From: Gillisia hiemivivida
GTDB lineage: Bacteria > Bacteroidota > Bacteroidia > Flavobacteriales > Flavobacteriaceae
Reading direction: 5' to 3'
Length of the DNA stretch: 64,000 bases
NCBI RefSeq assembly: GCF_007997295.1
Contig: NZ_VORY01000012.1
Location: 1-64,000 of the forward strand
Every line of letters begins with the position of its first letter. The stretch's first letter is position 1. Below the pieces are notes generated by a model. That model made no database searches, was not told the DNA's origin, and saw only the letters and a program-made list of their open reading frames with translations. Positions 26,530 through 34,769 of the stretch are shown in pieces. Position numbers and translations under genes: made by a program.

Positions 26530-27552
26530 CAAACTTTTTATGCGAATAGGAGCACGCAAAGCTTCCAATAATATATAAAACTGTACCCCAAATAATAAGG
26601 TTGCAATTACTAGATGTAAGGGCTGAGATAAAGCTGGAAAGTCGAAATTATACATTGCGATCCCAGTGATAATTTCTAAACCAATAATAGCTAATACCCA
26701 ATTTACTTTAGTGAATCCTAATTTTAATTTTTTGTTTTGCCACCAGATAAGGAGGTTCAAAACAAGGACTAAAATTGAAAAAGATCTATGGATGTAGAAT
26801 ATAACCGAAGGTTCGGAAAGCCATTGCTCTGGCATGCTATAACCAATAATTTTTATTTGTTCATCTACAAATTCTCTTACCTGTGTTCCCAGAATTATTT
26901 GAATTAATGTCAAAATAACAGCATAAAACGTGAGATTCCTGAAGCTTTTTAGCCCAATTTTAGTTTGAGATTTGGCCTTTGAAATATGAAGCAAATACAA
27001 AATGAGCGCAACAATAACGAGAGCCATTACCATGTGTATGGTGATCTTAACAGGGGAAAGGACAGAATATACTACTGTTGCCCCTAGCCATCCTTGAAAA
27101 CCCATTAGAAATACAGATAGCCATGAAAACAAGGTGATCTTCTTGTTTTCTCGCCAGTATTTTAAAGATAAAAATGCCATGATCAAAACTGCAAGCCCAG
27201 CCAAAGCCCCTAACAACCGATTTATATATTCTATCCAGGTATGCCAAGGATTAAAAATCGCATAATCGTGTTTGGTATATTTAACCCAATTCTTTGGGTT
27301 ATATGAAGATCCGGTAGTGAAATCTGTTTCGGCAGTCATTAAGCTTTCATCCACGATGATAACCTGACCTTTTTTGTAAGTTCTATCTGCTTGAAACTGA
27401 AGCTCAGTGATCTCAACTGGAGGAATATAATATCCGAAACATTTTGGCCAATCCGGGCAACCCATCCCAGATCCTGTCATGCGGACAATCGCTCCGGCAA
27501 CGATTACCAAGTAAACCAGAATCAGCGAGATTTTTATAAATTTTCTATACAC
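26527..27552 (-). CDS. ctaA: Heme A synthase (COX15/CtaA)
   Basis: Membrane enzyme that oxidises the C8 methyl of heme O to a formyl group to form heme A for cytochrome c oxidase. It has 341 residues and about eight predicted helices. The N-terminal RMTGSGMGCPDWP (23-35) is the family motif, and conserved His residues occur in WHTWIEYINRL, TIHMVMAL, YIHRSFS and LHLVIATL. The insert between helices 1 and 2 (about 36-95) contains charged residues expected for the external loop. Translation appears to start at GTG since no in-frame ATG lies near. ctaB and the oxidase genes are not in the window. Confidence 0.92.
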   Translation of the reverse strand: MYRKFIKISLILVYLVIVAGAIVRMTGSGMGCPDWPKCFGYYIPPVEITELQFQADRTYKKGQVIIVDESLMTAETDFTTGSSYNPKNWVKYTKHDYAIFNPWHTWIEYINRLLGALAGLAVLIMAFLSLKYWRENKKITLFSWLSVFLMGFQGWLGATVVYSVLSPVKITIHMVMALVIVALILYLLHISKAKSQTKIGLKSFRNLTFYAVILTLIQIILGTQVREFVDEQIKIIGYSMPEQWLSEPSVIFYIHRSFSILVLVLNLLIWWQNKKLKLGFTKVNWVLAIIGLEIITGIAMYNFDFPALSQPLHLVIATLLFGVQFYILLEALRAPIRIKSL

Positions 27553-27644
27553 TTTATATGAATTAAGCGTTAAATGTTACTTTTGAATATTATACATAGA
27601 TGTCAGTCGATAGTTTCGTATTCAATATTTATTAGTCTTTCGAA

Positions 27645-27680
27645 TGTCAGGTTGAGCATTTCGACTTCGCTCAATACAGG
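27645..27680. repeat. GTCAGGTTGAGC-type repeat fragment
   Basis: GTCAGGTTGAGCATTTCG at 27645-27662 is followed by CTTCGCTCAATACAGG, a variant of the dispersed GTCAnCCTGAGC word. It lies in the gap between ctaA and the CCA-adding enzyme gene. Confidence 0.45.
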
Positions 27681-27784
27681 ATAAATTCGAAACCTAAATT
27701 TTATATCCCAATAGTTCTCGGCTGCGCTCTAATTGACAAAAGAACTATTTTGATGGTATTAATCAACTAGTAAGTTTCAAAAAA

Positions 27785-29215
27785 TTAACCTACAGATTTT
27801 AAACCAAGCTTTTTTCCTTTTTTTAGCATAAAGGCTTTGGCAGCCTCATATTCATTTGGAATTTCTCCTTCTAAAATTGCTTCTTTTATAGCCTCTTTAA
27901 TAATTCCAATTTCTCTGGATGGCTTTAAATTGAAAAAAGCCATAATCTCTTCACCAGAAACCGGTGGCTGAAAATTACGAATATGGTCTTTCTCTTCAAC
28001 TTCTTTTATCTTCTCCCTAACCTTTTTAAAATTGTTATGGTATTTCTTAAATCGTTTTGGGTTTTTGGTGGTGATATCTGCCTCGCAAAGTGTCATAAGA
28101 TCTTCAATATCGTTACCAGCATCAAAAACCAATCTTCTTACTGCAGAGTCGGTTACATTTTCATCTGAAATAACAATAGGCCTGGAGCTCATTAAAACGA
28201 GTTTCTGCACCAGTTTCATCTTATCATTCAATGGCATTTTCATTTGCTTAAAAAGCTTGTAGACCATCTTAGAACCTACAAATTCGTGCCCATGAAAGGT
28301 CCATCCAATCTTTTTATGAAATTTCTTGGTTGGCGCTTTTCCTATATCATGTAATAGTGCTGCCCATCGCAACCAAAGGTCATCTGTGTTTTCAGAAATA
28401 TTATCTACCACTTCCAGCGTGTGCCAAAAATTGTCTTTATGTTTTTGCCCCTCAATTTCTTCAATTCCTTCTAAAGCAGTTAACTGCGGAAAAATTATAG
28501 GCAAGAGACCCGTTTTATGCAACAAAGCGAATCCTATAGATGGTTTTTCTGAAAGAAGAATTTTATTGACCTCGTCTATAATCCGCTCTTTAGAAATGAT
28601 CTTGATTCGGTTCTTGTTCTTAGAAATTGAAGCCAATGATTTCGGTTCAATTTTGAAATGAAGTTGAGTCGCAAAGCGTATTGCTCTTAACATCCTTAAA
28701 GGATCATCAGAATAAGTGACATCTGGATCTAGAGGAGTTTGAAGTAGTTGTTGTTTTAAATCTTCGATACCGTTAAATGGATCTACTAAGTCTCCAAAAT
28801 TTGCCTCTCCTAAATTCAATGCTAAGGCGTTTATAGTAAAATCCCGTCTTCTCTGGTCGTCCTCAAGACTTCCGTTTTCTACAACCGGGTTTCTACTATC
28901 CTCTGTATAACTTTCCTTTCTGGCACCTACAAATTCGATCTCTAGATCGAAAGCTCTAAGCATTGCAGTGCCATAGGTTTTAAAAATCTGGATCTTGGGA
29001 TTATTGGGTAACAACTTGGATACTTCAGTTGCTAAATCAATACCACTTCCAATCGCAACGATGTCTATATCTTTTGGTTCTCCACGATCAAGCAGAAAAT
29101 CTCGTACAAATCCGCCTATTACATAACTTTCCAGATTTAAATTCTCTGCTGCTTGAGAGATGATCTTAAAAATGGGATGTTTTAAAGCTGACTTGTAGTT
29201 TGTATTTTTAGGCAT
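27785..29215 (-). CDS. CCA tRNA nucleotidyltransferase with HD domain
   Basis: Enzyme that adds or repairs the 3' CCA end of tRNAs. It has 476 residues. The nucleotidyltransferase head has GGFVRD (34-39) and the metal-binding DID (49-51). RRRDFTINAL (122-131) and DPLRMLRAIRF (171-181) are the class II polymerase-beta-like motifs. A C-terminal HD domain (HTLEVV with His265, LLHDIGKAPT with HD at 289-290) adds a phosphohydrolase module, as in the longer bacterial enzymes. It could also be described as a polynucleotide adenylyltransferase; the sequence alone does not distinguish CCA addition from poly(A) addition. It is followed upstream in transcript order by tsaC (three bases away). Confidence 0.9.
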   Translation of the reverse strand: MPKNTNYKSALKHPIFKIISQAAENLNLESYVIGGFVRDFLLDRGEPKDIDIVAIGSGIDLATEVSKLLPNNPKIQIFKTYGTAMLRAFDLEIEFVGARKESYTEDSRNPVVENGSLEDDQRRRDFTINALALNLGEANFGDLVDPFNGIEDLKQQLLQTPLDPDVTYSDDPLRMLRAIRFATQLHFKIEPKSLASISKNKNRIKIISKERIIDEVNKILLSEKPSIGFALLHKTGLLPIIFPQLTALEGIEEIEGQKHKDNFWHTLEVVDNISENTDDLWLRWAALLHDIGKAPTKKFHKKIGWTFHGHEFVGSKMVYKLFKQMKMPLNDKMKLVQKLVLMSSRPIVISDENVTDSAVRRLVFDAGNDIEDLMTLCEADITTKNPKRFKKYHNNFKKVREKIKEVEEKDHIRNFQPPVSGEEIMAFFNLKPSREIGIIKEAIKEAILEGEIPNEYEAAKAFMLKKGKKLGLKSVG

Positions 29216-29218
29216 ATC

Positions 29219-29791
29219 TTATTGTCGAATCACTTTAACACTTCCATCTTTACCAATTTTGATAATAGAGGAGGGTTGGTCTGATGTTTTTGAATGCTGC
29301 AAATTTACTATATAGTCTACACCTTTTAAAATTTCCGGGCTTATTTGAGAGAAAGATTTTGGAGTTGGCTCTCCACTAATATTTGCAGAGGTAGACACCA
29401 ATGCTTTTCTGAATTTATAGATCAATGGTTCGCAGAATTTATCGGCTACCACTCGAATTGCCAAGGTTTCATCTTCTGCAATTAGATTATTTGCAACTTT
29501 TATAGGATCATCGTAGATGATGGTGGTAGGCTTAACCGCGAAATCTATTAGATCATATGCTATATTGGGAATTTTATTTACGTACTGTTCAAGCATCTTC
29601 ACAGAGTTAACCAAACAGATCATCGCTTTTTTTTCCTCTCTTTTTTTGAGCTTGTAAACTTTTGCAACTGCCTCCGGGTTTGTTGCATCGCAACCAATTC
29701 CCCAAACTGTATCTGTTGGATATAAGATTAACCCTCCCTTTTTTAAAACTTCAAGAGTGTTTTCTATTTCCTGTTTTATATTATTTTCCAT
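29219..29791 (-). CDS. tsaC: Threonylcarbamoyl-AMP synthase
   Basis: Makes L-threonylcarbamoyl-AMP from threonine, bicarbonate and ATP for t6A at position 37 of ANN-decoding tRNAs. It has 190 residues, the short TsaC/YrdC form without the C-terminal Sua5 domain. LYPTDTVWGIGCDATN is the nucleotide-site motif and STSANISGEPTP is the family signature region. Its start overlaps the preceding glycosyltransferase gene by 11 bases, and it is three bases from the CCA enzyme gene downstream, so tsaC and cca, both tRNA-maturation genes, are likely co-transcribed. Confidence 0.93.
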   Translation of the reverse strand: MENNIKQEIENTLEVLKKGGLILYPTDTVWGIGCDATNPEAVAKVYKLKKREEKKAMICLVNSVKMLEQYVNKIPNIAYDLIDFAVKPTTIIYDDPIKVANNLIAEDETLAIRVVADKFCEPLIYKFRKALVSTSANISGEPTPKSFSQISPEILKGVDYIVNLQHSKTSDQPSSIIKIGKDGSVKVIRQ

Positions 29792-30890
29792 TGAGAACTA
29801 ATTTATATTCTTGTAATGTTTTTGTTGCCATCATTTCAGTAGTATACTTTTCATGAACATTTTTATATGAAATAGTTATGAATCTCTCGATCAACTCTGG
29901 GTTGTTTAATAGTTCGAGTATGTGATTTGCGAGTACTTCGTAATTCCCCGAAGGAGCCAAAAATCCATTTATTCCATGCGCTATGATTTCTGAAATACCC
30001 CCAACATCTGTACTTATTACAGGGACTTTGTTTAGAAAAGATTCATAAATAAATTGTGGAATACCTTCACTTTTAGAGGTAACCAAAGAAATATCAAATT
30101 GAGGAATTAGAAAAGATGCATTTGGAATTACATTCGTTAAAGTGATATAATCAGATAGATTTAATCTTTCTATTTTTTCAATAAGAGCAGGGGTTTCTGT
30201 GGTATAATTACCAATCTGAACAAAATGAAAGTCTTTAATCCCCCTTTCGTGTACTAAATTATAAGCAACTTTAATAAAAGTATCTAGATCTTTCGGCCAA
30301 TTATGATTCGCAATATTTCCAATGATCCGTTTATTTGCTTCGATGTTAAATTGATCTTTTAAGTCTATTGTATTATTAGAATTGTAACCCTTGACATTTG
30401 TACCATGATAGATTGATACTAATAGGTTGGGATCATTCACATTCGTTTTAGTAATGGCTTTAGTAGCCTCAGAAACACAAAGTATTTTTTTTATTTTTCT
30501 ATAATTGTATTTATAAAGTGTTTGTCTTCGTGACCTTATTGGAAATGTGGTTTTTTTACTGAAGATAAATGAGGGCAAATTATATAGATGATCTGCCATA
30601 ATACATAAGGTTAAGGCCGTACTATCATGAATATGTATGAGATCAATTTTTTGCTTTTTACAGATTTCAATCAATTTAAAACAGAATCTTAGATCCATTT
30701 TGAAATTAATTGTAACAGTTTCAAAAGATATTCCTGAATTTTGAAGCTTTTTATAAAAAAGGCCATTTTTTAAACATAAAATAGTATTCTGTGTTGAAGG
30801 AGATATTTGATGAAGCTCATTGCAAAGGTTCTCTATATGGTTCTCACCACCACCCCAACTTTTCACTGCGGAGATATGAAGGATTTTCAT
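29781..30890 (-). CDS. Glycosyltransferase family 4
   Basis: A 369-residue GT-B fold retaining glycosyltransferase, cytoplasmic or membrane-associated, probably adding a sugar to a lipid carrier or to the LPS core. SVKSWGGGENHIENLCNEL near the N terminus is the acceptor-domain motif. IGNIANHNWPKDLDTFI starts the nucleotide-sugar domain. SKSEGIPQFIYESFLNKVPVISTDVGG contains the E-x7-E type motif. It is the first gene of the surface-glycan island and is tied by overlap to tsaC, a housekeeping gene, so the island boundary falls here. The donor sugar is not predictable. Confidence 0.88.
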   Translation of the reverse strand: MKILHISAVKSWGGGENHIENLCNELHQISPSTQNTILCLKNGLFYKKLQNSGISFETVTINFKMDLRFCFKLIEICKKQKIDLIHIHDSTALTLCIMADHLYNLPSFIFSKKTTFPIRSRRQTLYKYNYRKIKKILCVSEATKAITKTNVNDPNLLVSIYHGTNVKGYNSNNTIDLKDQFNIEANKRIIGNIANHNWPKDLDTFIKVAYNLVHERGIKDFHFVQIGNYTTETPALIEKIERLNLSDYITLTNVIPNASFLIPQFDISLVTSKSEGIPQFIYESFLNKVPVISTDVGGISEIIAHGINGFLAPSGNYEVLANHILELLNNPELIERFITISYKNVHEKYTTEMMATKTLQEYKLVLNGK

Positions 30891-31020
30891 GAAAGATTTA
30901 CTTTTCGTATTGTAAAATGCGGCTGCGGTAATTGAATCTGCAATTTGAAATATCTAGATAGGTGTCACTATTTCTACAAAATTACATATTTAAAGCTCAA
31001 TATATTAAAGTTCTTTTTCA

Positions 31021-31125
31021 ATGTTTAGAAATACAACTGAAAAATATAGGCTAGGTATAGTTATGGCTGAAGCTATTAAAGATGGATTCGCCAATATTAA
31101 AAATAGATTTAGAAAATTTAAATAG
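31021..31125 (+). CDS. Candidate small ORF (34 aa), amphipathic and basic
   Basis: ATG at 31021 to TAG at 31123 encodes a 34-residue product ending NIKNRFRKFK. It is basic and could fold as an amphipathic helix. It sits alone between two minus-strand glycan genes and ends nine bases before the end of the convergent DUF5672 gene. No promoter or terminator is evident. This may be a chance ORF or a gene remnant. Confidence 0.22.
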   Translation: MFRNTTEKYRLGIVMAEAIKDGFANIKNRFRKFK

Positions 31126-31134
31126 AGCTGAGAA

Positions 31135-31896
31135 CTATTTCTTTTGATACTCTCGTTCAATAATTGGTTTCCAGAAATCTGTGACCTTAGGCTTGTCGAA
31201 CCCATGACATCCAAAGGGTAGTTCATTATTGTTCATTTTTAATGACAAAGCTGGTTTTCTGTCCATCGCAAACTTCAAAGCTTCTTTATAATTTGGGATA
31301 GAGAAATCACTAAAAAGGGTTGGAACTTTTAAAGACCAGAATACGTCTTCTATAGCATAAATTTCATGTTTTTTTTCAGTTAGTTGGATCTTAATGTCAT
31401 TTTTTAATTTTTCTGATATTTTAAAAAAAGTTTTTGTCTTCCGTAAAGACAAACCTCCATTACCAACTTTAAAGAAAATAGGTTTTCTTCTCTTTATACT
31501 TTTAGAATTAAACGGTTGAAGTATTTTAGAGATAATCGAATTAGTAGCAATCCATGGGGCTCCAATATAATCGTATCCTTTATCGCACCAGGAAATAAGC
31601 TCATTCCGAAATATAAAAGCATCTAATTGATGAAGTAGGATATAATCATATTTTAAAAATCGCTCATAAAAGTGGCTTTCCAACATAAGCTTATTATATC
31701 CTTGGATGTCTTGGAAATAATCAGGGTCGAATTCCTCTATTTTCACACCTGATCTTTGATATATTGGATTTAGCCCACTGGGGCAAGCTAAAATGATATC
31801 ATAATCACCTAAAATTTTAACGCACTGGTTTAGAGAGAATTCTTCAGTTTTGGATAATTTATTTTTGTAAACGGGGATTACAATAGCAACTTTCAT
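31135..31896 (-). CDS. DUF5672 family protein, putative glycosyltransferase
   Basis: A 253-residue soluble protein of DUF5672. VAIVIPVYKNKLSKTE at the start resembles GT-A family openings. YILLHQLDAFIFRNEL and GYDYIGAPWIAT match the family signature, and GNGGLSLRKTKTF is a typical GT-A acceptor-side motif. Its D-x-D equivalent is the LDAF segment. It may be a sugar transferase, but no activity is established for the family to my knowledge. It lies in the surface-glycan island, so a role in LPS or exopolysaccharide assembly is inferred from context. Confidence 0.75.
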   Translation of the reverse strand: MKVAIVIPVYKNKLSKTEEFSLNQCVKILGDYDIILACPSGLNPIYQRSGVKIEEFDPDYFQDIQGYNKLMLESHFYERFLKYDYILLHQLDAFIFRNELISWCDKGYDYIGAPWIATNSIISKILQPFNSKSIKRRKPIFFKVGNGGLSLRKTKTFFKISEKLKNDIKIQLTEKKHEIYAIEDVFWSLKVPTLFSDFSIPNYKEALKFAMDRKPALSLKMNNNELPFGCHGFDKPKVTDFWKPIIEREYQKK

Positions 31897-31954
31897 TTTG
31901 TCAATTCTGATTGGGTCACGAATATAATATTAAATTTGGAGTATAAATTTTGGG

Positions 31955-32317
31955 ATGAAAATTAAATTAGTACAGCTTTTTAAGGATCGTAGGGGAAATC
32001 TAATTTATTTAGAAAATTTTAATTTGGGAGCATGGATAAGGAAAGGTGCTAGAAATAAATTAAACTTTTTGATCTTGATGTAATGATGATTGATATAAAA
32101 TTATTCAAAATACCAGATATCTTTTTAAACAATGCGTTTAAAAAAGAGAACCCGTTTTATCAATAATTTAAGAGAGAAAAACAAGCTTAATAAATTACTG
32201 TTTCCTTTTTATGATATTGCAAAGTCGAATGTTGATTTAATTAATTATGTTAAGTTTGCAGCTTACAGAACTACTGGTTTTTATATAAAAGACGATAAAT
32301 CAAAATTTTTCAATTAA
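31955..32317 (+). pseudogene. AT-rich stretch with fragmentary ORFs, possible decayed gene
   Basis: The 487-base gap 31897-32383 contains three very short ORFs: 31955-32083 (42 residues, starting MKIKLVQLFKDRRGNLIYLE), 32083-32166 (27 residues) and 32132-32317 (61 residues, with LLFPFYDIAKSNVDLINYV). The first and third share a frame but are separated by several stops. The first resembles the opening of a cupin-type sugar isomerase, which is weak and unverified. The stretch may be a remnant of a lost glycan gene. Confidence 0.25.
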
Positions 32318-32341
32318 ATTTTGTGTTTAAAATCTTAACAC

Positions 32342-32371
32342 TTGATAAGGGAATATAATAAATTAGTTTTG
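32342..32371 (+). promoter_or_regulatory. Putative promoter of the plus-strand glycan genes
   Basis: TTG at 32342-32344, a 19-base spacer, then TAGTTTTG at 32364-32371 fit the Bacteroidetes promoter well. A start near 32378 would leave a leader of about six bases before the methyltransferase ATG. Confidence 0.55.
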
Positions 32372-32383
32372 AATTAATTATAA

Positions 32384-33034
32384 ATGGATATGGATTACGA
32401 AAATAAACCAGAAGGTTATTACAGCAACATTCGTTTTGAAATGTTGAAATATTTGCCGCTGGATACAAATGCAGTAATTGATATAGGATGTGGAGACGGC
32501 TCTTTTGCCCAAGTTATCAAAGAAAGGACCAACGCGGAAGTTTGGGGTATAGAATACATGAAGGGAGAAGCACTTAGGGCAGAAAAAGTGCTAGATAAAG
32601 TCTATTTTGGTCCTTGTGAAGACCATCTTGATAAATTACCAAAACATTATTTTGATGTTGTTTATTTCAATGATGTGCTCGAACATCTGGTTGACCCATA
32701 TACGGTTCTCGAAAAAATAAAAACCCTTCTAAAACCTGATGGGGTTGTTATAAGTTCCATTCCCAATATACGTTATCATAATGCAATTATTAAACTATTG
32801 TTTAATAAGGATTGGGAATATGAGGGATCTGGAGTAATGGATAAAACACACCTGCGATTTTTTACCAGTAAAAGTATATTAAAAATGTATGATCGTTTAG
32901 GTTATAAAGTTAAGGTTCACGAGGGAATTAATAAGAGTAGATCTCTTAAGCCTTACCTTTATAATATTCCTCTTTTGTTCACTCAATTGGATATACGTTA
33001 TCTCCAATATGCCACCGTGGCAAGTTGTAAATAA
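32384..33034 (+). CDS. Class I SAM-dependent methyltransferase
   Basis: A 216-residue methyltransferase. Motif I VIDIGCGDGSFA is at 31-42. VVYFNDVLEHLVDPYTVLEKIK is the post-I/motif II region. LKPDGVVISSIPN is the typical Methyltransf_11/23 strand. It probably methylates a sugar or a small metabolite, judging by its position in the glycan island and by relatives in O-antigen loci. It starts a plus-strand trio with the WaaP-like kinase and a glycosyltransferase, each 24-71 bases apart, and has the best promoter match in the island. Confidence 0.87.
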   Translation: MDMDYENKPEGYYSNIRFEMLKYLPLDTNAVIDIGCGDGSFAQVIKERTNAEVWGIEYMKGEALRAEKVLDKVYFGPCEDHLDKLPKHYFDVVYFNDVLEHLVDPYTVLEKIKTLLKPDGVVISSIPNIRYHNAIIKLLFNKDWEYEGSGVMDKTHLRFFTSKSILKMYDRLGYKVKVHEGINKSRSLKPYLYNIPLLFTQLDIRYLQYATVASCK

Positions 33035-33058
33035 TTTTCGGAAAAGATAATTTTAAAA

Positions 33059-33808
33059 ATGAAGATTGTCATTTCAAATAATTACCAAGGGTCAAAAGAT
33101 AAGATTCTTCAATTAATTAAAAATTTTAATCGCAAGGGTATGCATGTCAATGATGGCAAGCGTAATAGTATTAAAGTATTTGACTTAATTGGAATTAAGA
33201 TCAATATTAAATCTTTTAAGATTCCAAATGCAATTAATAAGTTAGTTTATAGGTTTTTAAGAAAATCTAAAGCAGAGAGATCTTTTAGTTATGCCCAAAC
33301 TTTAATATCTAAAAAAATTGGCACACCGCTTCCTATCGCTTATGCTGAAAATAACTCATCTGTCCTTTTTAATGAGAGTTATTATATAAGTGAACATTTG
33401 GAATACGACCTAACTTATAGGGAACTTGTTACCAATCCAGAATTTGAGGATCATGAGCAGATATTGCGTGCCTTTACCCGTTTCACCTATAAACTTCATG
33501 AAAATCAAATAGAATTTTTAGACCATTCTCCTGGAAATACTCTTATTCAGATTAAAGAGAATGCTTATGATTTCTTTCTTGTAGATTTGAATAGGATGAA
33601 TTTTAAACAAATGAATTTTGATGATCGCATGAAAAACTTTTCCCGTTTAACTCCAAAAAAGGAAATGGTGGAAGTTATGGCAAACGAGTATTCGAAATTA
33701 ATTGAAAAGGATAGTAGCGAAGTATTTGAGAAAATGTGGTTCTATACCAAAAAGTTTCAGGAGAATCATCTCAGAAAAAAAAGGTTGAAGAAAAAATTCA
33801 AACTATAG
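33059..33808 (+). CDS. Lipopolysaccharide core kinase-like protein (Kdo/WaaP family)
   Basis: A 249-residue protein kinase-like enzyme of the WaaP/KdkA family (PF06293), which phosphorylates Kdo or heptose in the LPS core. LEYDLTYRELV is the linker region. FLDHSPGNTLI (about 157-167) is the catalytic loop equivalent to the HxDxxxxN motif of kinases. FLVDLNRMNF holds the metal-binding Asp equivalent of DFG. No membrane helix is present. The C terminus is very basic (KKRLKKKFKL), as expected for a protein acting at the inner membrane surface. It is the best functional marker that this region builds a phosphorylated LPS core. Confidence 0.8.
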   Translation: MKIVISNNYQGSKDKILQLIKNFNRKGMHVNDGKRNSIKVFDLIGIKINIKSFKIPNAINKLVYRFLRKSKAERSFSYAQTLISKKIGTPLPIAYAENNSSVLFNESYYISEHLEYDLTYRELVTNPEFEDHEQILRAFTRFTYKLHENQIEFLDHSPGNTLIQIKENAYDFFLVDLNRMNFKQMNFDDRMKNFSRLTPKKEMVEVMANEYSKLIEKDSSEVFEKMWFYTKKFQENHLRKKRLKKKFKL

Positions 33809-33879
33809 TGTATACCTAAAGACTTAGCTTGTAGAAGGTCTAAAAAAGGAAATCAAAATCTATATTATAAATAAAAGTT

Positions 33880-34725
33880 ATGTTTCAACATTATATTCTT
33901 ACCCGCTTTAACTTAAGAGCTGAAGACTGGACTACCACAAAAAATAATGACAAAGTCCTTACAGAAGAATGGTTAGAAGAGCGTTTTGACCTTTTTGAAA
34001 ACTATTGCTTTAGTTCTGTAAAGAATCAAACCAATCAAAACTTTAAATGGTTAGTCTTTTTTGATACTAATACACCGGAGGTTTACAAGCAAAAAGTGGA
34101 AGAATATAGAAAGTCTTACGAGAATTTTTTACCCTTTTTTATTGATGGAATGACTAACTTTTTGCCTGAAATCGTTAAGAATATAAAAGAACTCGATTCC
34201 GAAGAATACATTATTACCTCTCGTCTAGATAATGACGATTGTATCCACGAAAATTACACAGAGGTTATCCAAAGTTATTTTGAAAAACAAGATCATCACG
34301 CACTCGATATAATTGATGGCTATACCTTGGAAACAGGAAAAAATACTCGATTGGGTGTTCTAATGAAATTGAATAATCCTTTTATTAGTCTTATAGAAAA
34401 GAAGGATGATTTTAAGACAGTTTGGTTTAGAGAACGTCATGGTTCCTGGAAGTATGAGAAAAACATGACCAAAATTAAAAATCAGAGACTTTGGTTAAGT
34501 GTTATTCACTCCAAAAATAAGGTGAACAGATTTTCTGGTTACGGTAATGTAAACCCTATAAAACTCTATGAATTCCATATTTCAAAGGAAAGAACTGCAG
34601 AGATTATTGAAAGTTTAATCAGCTTTAATTCTTGGAGATTTCTGAGCTTTAAAAACAGATTGAAGTTTACTTCTAAGCGGCACTATAAAGATCTTAAAAC
34701 TTATATTGGTGTTTATAAAAAATAG
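33880..34725 (+). CDS. Putative rhamnosyltransferase-like glycosyltransferase
   Basis: A 281-residue protein resembling the PF11316 putative rhamnosyl transferase family, a GT-A-like fold. RFNLRAEDWTTTKNND opens the family motif. WLVFFDTNTPEVYKQ and the SRLDNDDCIHENY segment (about 117-129) contain the D-x-D-D acidic motif expected to bind the nucleotide sugar and metal. The C-terminal third lacks recognisable domains. Third gene in the plus-strand trio of the glycan island. The sugar transferred is unproven; rhamnose is only a family label. Confidence 0.75.
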   Translation: MFQHYILTRFNLRAEDWTTTKNNDKVLTEEWLEERFDLFENYCFSSVKNQTNQNFKWLVFFDTNTPEVYKQKVEEYRKSYENFLPFFIDGMTNFLPEIVKNIKELDSEEYIITSRLDNDDCIHENYTEVIQSYFEKQDHHALDIIDGYTLETGKNTRLGVLMKLNNPFISLIEKKDDFKTVWFRERHGSWKYEKNMTKIKNQRLWLSVIHSKNKVNRFSGYGNVNPIKLYEFHISKERTAEIIESLISFNSWRFLSFKNRLKFTSKRHYKDLKTYIGVYKK

Positions 34726-34769
34726 CTATTTAAGCTAGTAGCCAATTTCAGCAGCTGAATTATCTTAAT

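Noticed and set aside
28326-28661. 111-residue plus-strand ORF opposite the CCA-adding enzyme
   Set aside because: It mirrors the HD-domain coding frame; Ser- and Cys-rich composition is typical of an antisense shadow.
34747-34759. Terminator between convergent glycan genes
   Set aside because: TTCAGC/GCTGAA is only 6 bp with a one-base loop and no T-run.
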